NCBI GenBank assembly: GCA_020054965.1
Contig: JAIMZO010000006.1
Span: 1-19,567, forward strand
Origin: Spirochaeta sp.
GTDB lineage: Bacteria; Spirochaetota; Spirochaetia; Sphaerochaetales; Sphaerochaetaceae
Direction: 5' to 3'
Length of the DNA: 19,567 nt
The notes beneath the pieces are model-generated. The model was not told the DNA's origin. It did no database searches and worked only from the letters and a program-made list of their open reading frames with translations. Made by a program: the position numbers and the translations under genes. This document shows, piece after piece, positions 1-6,577 of the stretch (position 1 is the stretch's first letter; every line of letters starts with the position of its first letter).

Positions 1-108
1 CTTGAGCAACCAGGTCTTACCCACCTGCCGGATACCCTGCAGAAGCAGTGGTTTACGATACAAAGAGTCTTTCCATGCCACGAGAGACTTCATAGCAGTT
101 CTTTCCAT
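1..108 (-). CDS. AAA-family ATPase, N-terminal fragment (cut by window edge)
   Basis: Thirty-six codons are visible, reading inward from an ATG at 108 on the minus strand and still open at base 1. Residues 20-36 read PLLLQGIRQVGKTWLLK. This is the Walker A P-loop (G-x4-GKT) in the setting typical of the large prokaryotic ATPases that carry a C-terminal DUF4143 domain and begin with a short 'M..L..W....RKPLLL.G.RQVGKT' stretch. A purine-rich ribosome binding site (AGGAGGG) lies about seven bases upstream of the ATG. These proteins are widespread, often of unknown role, and have been proposed to be nucleotide-binding regulators or parts of toxin-like modules. The family is inferred only from the P-loop region, and everything C-terminal lies outside the window, so DUF4143 is an expectation and not something seen. 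Confidence 0.72.
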   Translation of the reverse strand, partial: MERTAMKSLVAWKDSLYRKPLLLQGIRQVGKTWLLK

Positions 109-135
109 ATAGGGTCCCTCCTCTTTTTCTCCCCA

Positions 136-164
136 AGTATAGACTGATTTTAGGTATAAAGCAA
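136..164 (-). promoter_or_regulatory. Candidate sigma-70 promoter of the AAA ATPase gene
   Basis: On the minus strand, TTGCTT (159-164) and TATACT (136-141) are separated by exactly 17 bases. They sit about 30 bases upstream of the ATPase start, leaving room for a short leader with its ribosome binding site. This is a pattern match only. Confidence 0.45.
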
Positions 165-170
165 AAGGAC

Positions 171-230
171 ATCACATAATTTCTGCATATTATGTGATTT
201 TTTTCACACTTTTCTCATATATTATGTGAT
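171..230. repeat. Triple ATTATGTGAT motif, operator-like, upstream of the AAA ATPase promoter
   Basis: ATCACATAAT (171-180) and ATTATGTGAT (189-198) form a perfect 10-base inverted repeat with an 8-base spacer. A third exact copy, ATTATGTGAT, lies at 221-230, 32 bases (about three helical turns) from the second and followed by the same TTT. The first arm is only six bases from the -35 element of the ATPase promoter. This looks like a cluster of regulator binding sites. The regulator is not identifiable from the window. Confidence 0.4.
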
Positions 231-273
231 TTATTGTATCATATTTCCATACATTTAATCAGTACATGGTTCC

Positions 274-306
274 ACCCAATTCCTGCCTAAGAGGCAGGAA
301 TTGGGT
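274..306. repeat. Perfect 15-bp hairpin with 3-base loop
   Basis: ACCCAATTCCTGCCT (274-288) is followed by three bases and its exact reverse complement (292-306). No T-run follows on either strand, so it does not look like a standard Rho-independent terminator. It could be a transcript-stabilising hairpin, a processing site or the end of a small mobile element. It is the strongest inverted repeat in the gene-poor stretch 109-612. Confidence 0.6.
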
Positions 307-404
307 AGTGTGGAGGTATCTTTTATAAGGTAATTTTCAAATCCTGGAAGTGATTCTGGTGCCCTTCTGACAACCTCAGATACAGGACAAGGGATCTCTC
401 TCCT

Positions 405-521
405 TGCTACCCTGCCTTGTAGCCAGGCAGGCGTTCTCAGAATCTGTACTTCCCACCAAGAGTTCTTCCGGGTAGCTCCCTTGCCTCTTGGCTTCTGGCC
501 ATACTACACCATAGGGGTGTG
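405..521. other. Gene-poor stretch with a run of inverted repeats; possible structured RNA or element remnant
   Basis: No convincing gene lies between 109 and 612. Besides the hairpin at 274-306, this part contains CCTGCCT/AGGCAGG (411-417 with 425-431), CCAAGAG/CTCTTGG (456-462 with 485-491, enclosing GGG/CCC at 470-472 and 478-480) and ACACC/GGTGT (506-510 with 516-520). A 61-codon open frame exists on the minus strand (376-561), but it resembles no family I know and has no clear ribosome binding site. I do not match the region to tmRNA, 6S, SRP, RNase P or a known riboswitch. Whether it is a transcribed RNA or a decayed element is open. Confidence 0.3.
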
Positions 522-559
522 AAGAAACCATTCGGGAAATATGAGAAAAGGATGAATAC

Positions 560-594
560 AAAAAAGACCCCTCTCAATACAGGAAGGGATCCTT
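560..594 (-). terminator. Rho-independent terminator after garD
   Basis: On the minus strand, AAGGATCCCT (594-585) pairs with AGGGGTCTTT (572-563), giving ten pairs including two G-T wobbles, and runs directly into six T (565-560). It lies 19 bases beyond the garD stop codon and would end the gudD operon transcript. Confidence 0.6.
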
Positions 595-612
595 ACATCG
601 ACAGGAGGTGTA

Positions 613-2121
613 TTAGGTAATCGGGGCTGGATTGAAATAACAGAGGAAGTTGTTCAGCCCATACTGTTCACTGAAGGGCTTCTTCCCACTTGCCACATCC
701 AGGATCAGGTTGAACAAGCGCTCCCCAACCACTTCGACAGTCTCTTCTCCGGTAGCAATGGAACCTGCATCAAGATCGATCAGATCCTGCCACTTGTTCT
801 TCAAGGCATTACGGCTCGAAACCTTGATAACCGGAGCCTCCGCCAAACCATACGGCGTTCCACGCCCGGTCATGAAGACCTGTACGGTCATGCCGCTGGC
901 AAGCTGGCTGGGACCGCAGACAATGTCGCTCGCTGGGGTGGCAGCGAATATAAGCCCTTTCTTGGTAGGAAGCTCGCCAGGGCCGAGCACCTCGACTATG
1001 GGAGCATGTCCACTCTTCACGATGGAACCCATCGCTTTCTCAACAATATTGGAAAGACCACCCTGCTTGTTTCCAGGAGTAGGATTTGCACTGCGATCCA
1101 CACCTCCCTTTGCGAGGTATTCATCATACCAGCCGATTTCAGCTACCAACTTCTTGAGGGCTTCCTCGTCCTTGCAACGCCCGGCAAGCAGATGCACCCC
1201 GTCACGGACCTCAGTGACTTCACTGAACATCACGGTGGCACCACCCGAGACAAGGAGGTCACTCGCATAGCCTGCACTCGGATTGGCCGTCACACCGCTG
1301 AAAGCATCACTGCCCCCACACTGCATGCCAACACAAAGCTTCCCAAGAGGCAGGGTTGTGCGTTTACGCTTATCAAGTTTCTTGAGCTTGGCCTCTGCCA
1401 TCGCAAGCAGGGCATCCATCATGGACCCGTAGCCTGGATAGTCCTGAAGGATCATGACATTCTCTGGGGTATTCTCTTCATCACTGAGCAGCTTATCGAC
1501 GGTGAGTTTCTCACAGCCAAGCCCCACCACCATGATTTCCCCCCCGAAGTTGGGATTCTTGATGGTGTTCCTGATCGATCGGATAGGAATGACTGCATCG
1601 GGTGCGTTGATCGCAACCCCACACCCGTAGGCGTGGTTTATGGCAACCACTCCATCAACATTTGGATACTGAGGAAGCAATTCACCCTGAATTCGTTTCA
1701 CCAATTGGTCCACCACCCCACTGACACACTGTACCGTGGTGGTGATGGCAAGGAGGTTACGCGTCCCGGCATACCCCCCATTTGGGTTCGCATATCCCTC
1801 GAAAGTGGTGCGTTTCGGTTGGGGAAGCACTACTTTTTCTGGCTCTTTGAAAGAAAGCGCATCCAAAGATGGCTGAAGTGGTAACTCAAGGGAGTTTTCG
1901 TTAATCCAAGCACCCTTCTTCACCCCTTCAAGCAAATAGCCAAGCACCACACCATAGCGGATGACCTCATCCCCTTTCTGCATATCCCGCAGGGCCACCT
2001 TATGTCCCTGGGGAATGTCGGAGAGGAGCGTGATACCATCAACCACATCACCCTTGCGGGAGGCTTCAGTGATAATGGCAACCGTATCCCTTGGATCGAT
2101 CTTCAGGAGCAATGCATTCAT
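613..2121 (-). CDS. garD: Galactarate dehydratase
   Basis: Converts galactarate (mucate) to 5-keto-4-deoxyglucarate in the cytoplasm. The 502-residue product follows E. coli GarD almost from end to end, as far as I can recall that sequence. It has an N-terminal SAF-like domain (about 1-95, with IPQGHKVAL at 36-44 and RYGVVLGY at 55-62) and a linker with FEGYANPNGG. The UxaA/GarD catalytic part follows, with AINHAYGCGVAINAP (160-174), VGLGCEK (199-205), GMQCGGSDAFSGVTANP (265-281) and FSEVTEVRDG (299-308). The C-terminus ends in FNPAPIT, as in GarD. Cysteines at 132, 167, 203 and 268 lie in conserved blocks, in keeping with a metal-dependent enzyme. AAGGA lies eight bases before the ATG. It is the last gene of gudD-carrier-garD and is followed by a terminator. 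The closely related altronate dehydratase UxaA is less likely given the specific GarD matches. Confidence 0.92.
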   Translation of the reverse strand: MNALLLKIDPRDTVAIITEASRKGDVVDGITLLSDIPQGHKVALRDMQKGDEVIRYGVVLGYLLEGVKKGAWINENSLELPLQPSLDALSFKEPEKVVLPQPKRTTFEGYANPNGGYAGTRNLLAITTTVQCVSGVVDQLVKRIQGELLPQYPNVDGVVAINHAYGCGVAINAPDAVIPIRSIRNTIKNPNFGGEIMVVGLGCEKLTVDKLLSDEENTPENVMILQDYPGYGSMMDALLAMAEAKLKKLDKRKRTTLPLGKLCVGMQCGGSDAFSGVTANPSAGYASDLLVSGGATVMFSEVTEVRDGVHLLAGRCKDEEALKKLVAEIGWYDEYLAKGGVDRSANPTPGNKQGGLSNIVEKAMGSIVKSGHAPIVEVLGPGELPTKKGLIFAATPASDIVCGPSQLASGMTVQVFMTGRGTPYGLAEAPVIKVSSRNALKNKWQDLIDLDAGSIATGEETVEVVGERLFNLILDVASGKKPFSEQYGLNNFLCYFNPAPIT

Positions 2122-2161
2122 TTTTCAATCCTTATCATTTGTATTTATTATATATTATTCT

Positions 2162-3076
2162 TCATAAAATCATTCCCCAAATCGGAATCGAGATCAGGGA
2201 CAGGAACGTGCTGACAATGACCAGCTTTGAAGCATAGATGGTATCCCTTCCATATTTGGAAGCCAGGATTACCGTGGAGGACCCCCCAGGCATTGCAGAT
2301 AAGATGACCGACACTCCAATGATCAGTGGATCGAGGCCAAGAAGCTTTGTAGCCACGAATGAGACCAAGGGAATAAAACCAAGACGCAGCAAGGAAAAAC
2401 TAACAAGATTCCTGTCGATACGTAGATGTTCCTTCTTCATCTCAGCAAACAGGGAACCGATAAGCATCATGGACAAGGCCGTGGTACAGCTAGCGAGAGA
2501 AGAGAGCGTCATTTCCATAAAGGAAGGAATCTTGACCGGAAACACCATCCAGAGCAGCCCAATGTACACCGCGACCATGCAGGGGTGAAGGATGACTTTC
2601 AGTGCTGCCTGCTTCCTGTTGACCGCTGCCGGGCTGAAAATGGAAAGACCGGCCGTCCACATGACGATTCGCTGGGGGATCAGGTAGATGGAAGCATACA
2701 TGAATCCGGCTGCCCCAAAGAGCTCTCCTGCGATGGGCAACCCGAGAAACCCCGCATTGGAGACCAAAAGCCCATAGCGCAAGACACTCTTTTTTCCCTG
2801 CTCCTGCTTGCAGTAGGTCACCTTGGAGAGCAGGAAGCAGAACAGCTGGATCCCTACTGACACAAAAAAGATAATGGAGAATGAGAGCAGTATCTCCCTG
2901 CTGACATCCATCCTGAAAGAAAGAATGATGCTGCTCGGCAAAGTCACATAGAGCACGAGGTCGGTCAGGAACCCTTTCGTGTGTTCACTGAACAACCCCA
3001 CTTTCCGAAGCAACGCCCCTACCGCCAGCAAGGCGAAGAGTTGCCCTTGCAGGTTCCATAGACTTGCGAGATCCAT
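2162..3076 (-). CDS. AEC (auxin efflux carrier) family transporter, probable aldarate carrier
   Basis: A very hydrophobic protein of 304 residues with about ten membrane segments arranged as two groups of five, separated by a more polar centre. This is the usual size and layout of the AEC family. The N-terminal part contains the family-like LYVTLPSSIILSF segment, and the C-terminal half has VILSAMPGGSSTVILASKYG. The ATG at 3076 is preferred over a TTG two codons upstream, because GGAAG lies nine bases before the ATG and too close to the TTG. It sits between gudD and garD on one strand, with gaps of 64 and 40 bases. Known AEC members include malonate and malate permeases, so transport of the dicarboxylic sugar acids glucarate and galactarate is a reasonable inference. 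It is not shown by the sequence. No MFS GudP/GarP-type carrier is present in the window. Confidence 0.85.
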   Translation of the reverse strand: MDLASLWNLQGQLFALLAVGALLRKVGLFSEHTKGFLTDLVLYVTLPSSIILSFRMDVSREILLSFSIIFFVSVGIQLFCFLLSKVTYCKQEQGKKSVLRYGLLVSNAGFLGLPIAGELFGAAGFMYASIYLIPQRIVMWTAGLSIFSPAAVNRKQAALKVILHPCMVAVYIGLLWMVFPVKIPSFMEMTLSSLASCTTALSMMLIGSLFAEMKKEHLRIDRNLVSFSLLRLGFIPLVSFVATKLLGLDPLIIGVSVILSAMPGGSSTVILASKYGRDTIYASKLVIVSTFLSLISIPIWGMIL

Positions 3077-3103
3077 ATGCAATTTCTTCCTTCAGTTCCC
3101 AAC

Positions 3104-3130
3104 GCCGGGACGACAGAAAGCCATCCCGGC
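3104..3130 (-). repeat. Intercistronic GC-rich hairpin between gudD and the AEC carrier gene
   Basis: GCCGGGA (3104-3110) and TCCCGGC (3124-3130) form a 7-bp GC-rich stem with a 13-base loop in the gap between the gudD stop and the carrier start. No T-run follows. It may act as a processing or mRNA-stability element that lowers carrier expression relative to gudD. Confidence 0.4.
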
Positions 3131-3140
3131 ATGGACCACC

Positions 3141-4466
3141 CTATCGTACCAAGGCAGGGCGCTTGGGATCGAACTTCCAGCCAGGGATCAGGAACTGCAT
3201 ACCCTTTGCATCATCCCGGGCACCAAGCTTCTGGTCGACATACAACTGGTGAGCTTTCTCAACCTGCGCCCGATCGACCTCGATACCCAGTCCTGGCTTA
3301 CCGGTGAGTGCAATATGCCCATCCTCAATCTTCATCGGATCGACACTGAGACGCTCAATTCCCTCCTGCCAGATCCAGTGGGTATCGATTGCCGTTGGAT
3401 TACCCGGTACGGCTGCCCCCACATGGGCGATCATGGCAAGGGAGATATCAAAGTGGTTATTGGAATGGGAACCCCAGGTAAGACCAAACTCATCACAGAG
3501 CTGGCCAACCCTGACTGCACCACTCATCGTCCAGAAGTGACAATCGGCAAGCGGGATATCCACACTCTGCAATTCCAGGGAGTGGCCGAACTGCCTCCAG
3601 TCGGTGGCAATCATGTTCGTTGCGGTGGGAAGGCCGGTAGCACGACGGAACTCACTGAGAATCTCACGTCCACTGTACCCATTCTCTGCTCCACAGGGGT
3701 CTTCACAGTAGGTAAGTATCCCTTGCATGTCCTTACAGAGACTTATTGCCTCCTTGAGTGACCACCCACCATTCGGGTCGAGGGTCATTCGTGCATCGGG
3801 ATACGCTTTCTTCAAGGCCCTGATGACCTCGATCTCCTTGCTGCCCTCGAGCACGCCTCCCTTGAGCTTGAAGTCCTTGAAGCCATAGAGATCCTGGCTT
3901 GCCCTGGCAAGCTCAACCACCGCATCAGCATCCAGAGCTTCTTCATGGCGAAGGCGATACCAATCCTCACTGTTCTTCTCATCAGCGTAATAGGGAAGGG
4001 TTGTCTTTTTTCGATCCCCAATGAAGAAGAGATATCCCAGTACCTTCACACGGTCCCTAATCTTTCCATCCCCCAGAAGGGAGGCAACAGGTACTTCAAG
4101 GTATTGGCCCAATAGGTCCAGAAGCGGAGCTTCAATTGCTGTTACCACATGGATTCCAGTCCGTAAATCGAAGGTTTGCAGACCCCGTACATCATTCTCG
4201 TCAGTGCCGAGGGCTTCCTTGACTCTCAGGAGTGTCTGTTTGTACTCACTGATCCTGGAACCCTCAACCACATGCTTCACATCCTCAAGGGCCTTGGTTA
4301 TCTTCTGGCCACCTGGGACCTCACCTACGCCGGTGTTTCCCTGGCTATCGGTCAAGATGACAATATTACGGGTAAAATATGGCGCATGGGCTCCACTGAG
4401 GTTCAGCAGCATGCTGTCCTTACCTGCTACAGGAAAGACTTCCATTTTCTGAATATAGGGAATCAT
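3141..4466 (-). CDS. gudD: Glucarate dehydratase (enolase superfamily)
   Basis: Dehydrates D-glucarate (and L-idarate) to 5-keto-4-deoxyglucarate. The 441-residue protein follows E. coli GudD closely along its length. Catalytic and metal residues of the glucarate dehydratase subgroup are all visible: the KLK pair K200 and K202, metal ligands D230 (TLDPNG), E255 (YCEDPCG) and N284 ([10 protein letters not shown]), and H334 (GSHSNNHFD). All are offset by five from the E. coli numbering. Other hallmarks are [15 protein letters not shown] (22-36), [10 protein letters not shown] (94-103) and the C-terminal [17 protein letters not shown] strong AGGAGGAG precedes the ATG. It is the first gene of the operon gudD-AEC carrier-garD, read from a promoter with a perfect TTGACA. 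It stands back to back with the IclR-type regulator, which suggests control by that protein. Confidence 0.96.
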   Translation of the reverse strand: MIPYIQKMEVFPVAGKDSMLLNLSGAHAPYFTRNIVILTDSQGNTGVGEVPGGQKITKALEDVKHVVEGSRISEYKQTLLRVKEALGTDENDVRGLQTFDLRTGIHVVTAIEAPLLDLLGQYLEVPVASLLGDGKIRDRVKVLGYLFFIGDRKKTTLPYYADEKNSEDWYRLRHEEALDADAVVELARASQDLYGFKDFKLKGGVLEGSKEIEVIRALKKAYPDARMTLDPNGGWSLKEAISLCKDMQGILTYCEDPCGAENGYSGREILSEFRRATGLPTATNMIATDWRQFGHSLELQSVDIPLADCHFWTMSGAVRVGQLCDEFGLTWGSHSNNHFDISLAMIAHVGAAVPGNPTAIDTHWIWQEGIERLSVDPMKIEDGHIALTGKPGLGIEVDRAQVEKAHQLYVDQKLGARDDAKGMQFLIPGWKFDPKRPALVR

Positions 4467-4491
4467 AATATCTCCTCCTAGCGTATGGGCA

Positions 4492-4516
4492 GGTACATTA
4501 AGGTATTCTGTGTACC
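4492..4516. promoter_or_regulatory. Operator-like dyad GGTACA-N13-TGTACC in the gudD leader
   Basis: GGTACA (4492-4497) and TGTACC (4511-4516) are exact inverted half-sites with centres 19 bases apart. The dyad lies just downstream of the predicted gudD start point (near 4521) and upstream of the ribosome binding site, a position suited to repression. The adjacent IclR-type protein is the natural candidate to bind it, but that is inference. Confidence 0.4.
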
Positions 4517-4527
4517 GTATCTATTCC

Positions 4528-4556
4528 ATGCTATAGTGCTTTTTCCAATATGTCAA
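4528..4556 (-). promoter_or_regulatory. Candidate sigma-70 promoter of gudD
   Basis: On the minus strand a perfect TTGACA (4551-4556) is followed after 17 bases by TAGCAT (4528-4533), with an AT-rich run upstream that resembles an UP element. The predicted leader is about 55 bases and includes the GGTACA/TGTACC dyad. Confidence 0.5.
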
Positions 4557-4715
4557 TTTTTATTATAGATTTTATAATTTTTATTTAGTTTTTTATAAAT
4601 ATATTTGAGCTTATTGCTTGCAAGTCTTTCGCTTCATGTACTATACAGTAATCGTTATATCTCATGGATCGATGTTATTGAGATGGTCTTCGTATTTTCT
4701 TTGATAATTTCATAA

Positions 4716-4745
4716 TTACATGCAATACTATAATTGTGTTATAAT
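4716..4745 (+). promoter_or_regulatory. Candidate promoter of the IclR-type regulator gene
   Basis: A perfect TATAAT (4740-4745) is preceded after 18 bases by a weak TTACAT (4716-4721). It lies about 40 bases before the ATG at 4784. The -35 element is poor, so the promoter may be weak or assisted. Confidence 0.35.
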
Positions 4746-4783
4746 AATTTGTATATATTTCAAATAGGAAAGAGGACGTTACC

Positions 4784-5575
4784 ATGCCGAATGACACTGA
4801 CAAATACAACATCAAAGCTGTTTCTCGATGCTTCCAGATACTCGACTATGCCGCTGAGCAAAATGGCCCCATCTCCATCCAGGATGTCTGTACCGCCTTG
4901 GACACCAACAGCAATATGGCTTTTCGCCTGCTGGCAAGCTTGCAGGGGTCAGGGTACATGACCAAAGACCCATACACCGGCTTGTATGCAATCAGCCTGA
5001 AGACGCTCAAGCTCAGCAGAAGTGCACTTCACTCCCAGGAAATCCGGAAAGTCACCATGCCCTACCTGGAGCTGTTGTGGAATCAGTTCCCCAAGGCAAA
5101 CGTCAATATGGCAGTCTTCTACAACGGGGAAGTACTTATGCTCGACCGAATTGACACCCAGAGCACTCCTCGTACCTATTTCACCCCAGGCAGGCAGCTA
5201 CCCTTCCATTGTACAGCTTTGGGCAAGGTCCTGACCAGCGAGATGGATGAAAAAGAACTCGATATGCTCATCGAGCAGAAAGGCCTTGCAAAATATACCG
5301 AGCAGACCATCACCGACCCAGCCGCATTCAAGAAAGAGCTTGCAAAGGTTCGAAGCGAAGGTTGCGCCCGCGACCGCAATGAGTTCATCGACGGAGACAA
5401 CTGCTCAGCTGTTCCCGTGAGAGGCAGGGATGGAAAGATCATAGCCGGCATCAGCGTAAGTGCCCTGGTCTCAAATATGAGTGTGGAGGAGATCGAGAGA
5501 ACCATTCCCCGGCTGAAGGATACTGCTTCCAGGATCTCCTATATGATGGGATTCACCACAACTCCGGTCTTGTGA
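4784..5575 (+). CDS. IclR-family transcriptional regulator of the aldarate locus
   Basis: A 263-residue protein of normal IclR length. Residues about 6-70 form the winged helix-turn-helix (KAVSRCFQILDYAAEQNGPISIQD onward, recognition region about TNSNMAFRLLASLQ, wing YMTKDPYTGLYAI). Residues about 85-260 form the effector-binding domain with family marks: GEVLMLDRIDT (115-125), the LPFHCTALGKVLTS block (139-152), GCARDRNEF (193-201) and the C-terminal AVPVRGRDGKIIAGISVSAL. AGAGGA lies seven bases before the ATG. IclR proteins are usually local regulators that sense small carboxylates. Its back-to-back position with gudD points to glucarate, galactarate or a breakdown product as ligand. The DNA site is not known, and the dyad in the gudD leader is a candidate. 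Confidence 0.9.
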   Translation: MPNDTDKYNIKAVSRCFQILDYAAEQNGPISIQDVCTALDTNSNMAFRLLASLQGSGYMTKDPYTGLYAISLKTLKLSRSALHSQEIRKVTMPYLELLWNQFPKANVNMAVFYNGEVLMLDRIDTQSTPRTYFTPGRQLPFHCTALGKVLTSEMDEKELDMLIEQKGLAKYTEQTITDPAAFKKELAKVRSEGCARDRNEFIDGDNCSAVPVRGRDGKIIAGISVSALVSNMSVEEIERTIPRLKDTASRISYMMGFTTTPVL

Positions 5576-5602
5576 TCTAGCCAAACCATAAAGTATGCAC
5601 AA

Positions 5603-5630
5603 GAGAGTCGTCGTTATTGACGACCCTCTC
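5603..5630. terminator. Hairpin between convergent iclR-type and lyase genes, probable two-way terminator
   Basis: GAGAG/CTCTC and TCGTC/GACGA stack into a ten-pair stem with a two-base bulge and a six-base loop. It lies between the stop codons of two converging genes (5575 and 5658). Neither side has a clean T-run, so termination efficiency is uncertain. Confidence 0.4.
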
Positions 5631-5657
5631 ATTGTACAGGATAGTTCTGGAAACGAG

Positions 5658-6563
5658 TTATTCCACGACGTCGAAGCCACCATCGATGAGGCTCTGACGG
5701 AGGTTCTCCATCTGAGCGGCCGGGCTTGGCATCGTGGGAAGGTAGGGCCTGCCCACCTTCATCCCCACCAGGTTCGCCAGGTCCTTTGTTGCAACCGGGA
5801 AGCTCGACTTGTCGGTCGCCAGGCGGATCGGGTTCAGCCTCAGCTGTGCCTCAAGCGATCCCTTGATGTCCCCGGCCACGTACCTCTCGTAGATCGAGCA
5901 CACCAACTGCGGCAGGTAGTTCGCCGTCGAGCACACCGCCCCCACCGCACCGACCCCGAGGCCGGAGTAGATCAGCGTGTCCTTCCCGCTCAGCACCTTG
6001 AAGGAGATGTCGGCGTTCCGCCTCACGAACTCCATCGTCTGTGTCAGGTCCCCGCTCGAGTCCTTCATCCCCACCAGATTAGGGATGCTGTGCGCCAGCT
6101 CCTGGACCAGGTCCTGGCTCATCGCGTACCCGCACCTGCCGGGGTTGTTGTACAGCAGCACAGGCACCTCGGGGACTGCAGCGGCTATGGTACGGAAGTG
6201 CTGCTTCAGCTCCTCCTCCGTCGGCCTCAGGAACATCGGCTGCAGGATCGACACGCTCCTCGCCCCAAGGCGCACACCCATCCTCGCCAGGCGCACGCAC
6301 TTGCTCGTGCGTATCGCCCCGACTCCCATGTAGATCGGCACCCGCCCTGCACACTGGTCCACCATGATCTTCAGGGCCTCTTCCATCTCGGCCTCTTCCA
6401 TCATGTAGAACTCGCCGTTCGACCCGAAGGCAAGGATACCGGAGCATCCCCCCTCGATGACGTAGTCCACCAGGCGCCTCAGCGACGCCTCGTCCACCTT
6501 CTCGTCTTCCGTGATCGGGGTCACAATCGGGGGTATGATTCCCTTGATGAAACTCGTATCCAT
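5658..6563 (-). CDS. DHDPS/N-acetylneuraminate lyase-family protein, candidate 5-keto-4-deoxyglucarate aldolase
   Basis: A 301-residue class I aldolase-fold (TIM barrel) protein. The Schiff-base lysine is K167 in LVGMKDSSGD, the catalytic tyrosine is Y138 in LLYNNPGRCGY, and the substrate-carboxylate loop is GSNGE (47-51) instead of the GTTGE of true dihydrodipicolinate synthase. This argues against lysine biosynthesis. It follows garR by 14 bases on the same strand with its own AAGGAG site, so the two are co-transcribed. Family members in aldarate pathways include KdgD (dehydratase/decarboxylase to 2-oxoglutarate semialdehyde) and several 2-keto-3-deoxy sugar acid aldolases. Partnership with GarR, which uses tartronate semialdehyde, favours cleavage to pyruvate plus tartronate semialdehyde. 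This function is an inference and KdgD activity remains the main alternative. The gene is unusually GC-rich: hand counts of two 60-base rows at 5881 and 6241 give 37 and 42 G/C. Confidence 0.85.
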   Translation of the reverse strand: MDTSFIKGIIPPIVTPITEDEKVDEASLRRLVDYVIEGGCSGILAFGSNGEFYMMEEAEMEEALKIMVDQCAGRVPIYMGVGAIRTSKCVRLARMGVRLGARSVSILQPMFLRPTEEELKQHFRTIAAAVPEVPVLLYNNPGRCGYAMSQDLVQELAHSIPNLVGMKDSSGDLTQTMEFVRRNADISFKVLSGKDTLIYSGLGVGAVGAVCSTANYLPQLVCSIYERYVAGDIKGSLEAQLRLNPIRLATDKSSFPVATKDLANLVGMKVGRPYLPTMPSPAAQMENLRQSLIDGGFDVVE

Positions 6564-6577
6564 GCCTCTCTCCTTCC

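Larger units (their letters stand above)
4467..4783. other. AT-rich divergent control region between gudD and the IclR gene
   Basis: These 317 bases hold no gene. They contain outward-facing promoter candidates for both neighbours and a GGTACA/TGTACC dyad in the gudD leader, each listed separately. The middle (about 4555-4620) is a long run of A/T with several TATAAT-like and T-rich stretches, which would favour promoter opening or curvature. Confidence 0.6.

Noticed and set aside
376..561. 61-codon minus-strand open frame in the gene-poor stretch
   Set aside because: No recognisable family, no clear ribosome binding site, and the DNA is occupied by several inverted repeats; a chance frame is more likely.
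1006..1884. 292-codon open frame on the plus strand opposite garD
   Set aside because: The minus strand encodes an unmistakable GarD across the whole span; this frame resembles nothing and is a shadow.
5658..6563. Dihydrodipicolinate synthase for lysine biosynthesis (dapA)
   Set aside because: The GTTGE loop of true DapA is GSNGE here and the gene is fused by context to garR in an aldarate locus.
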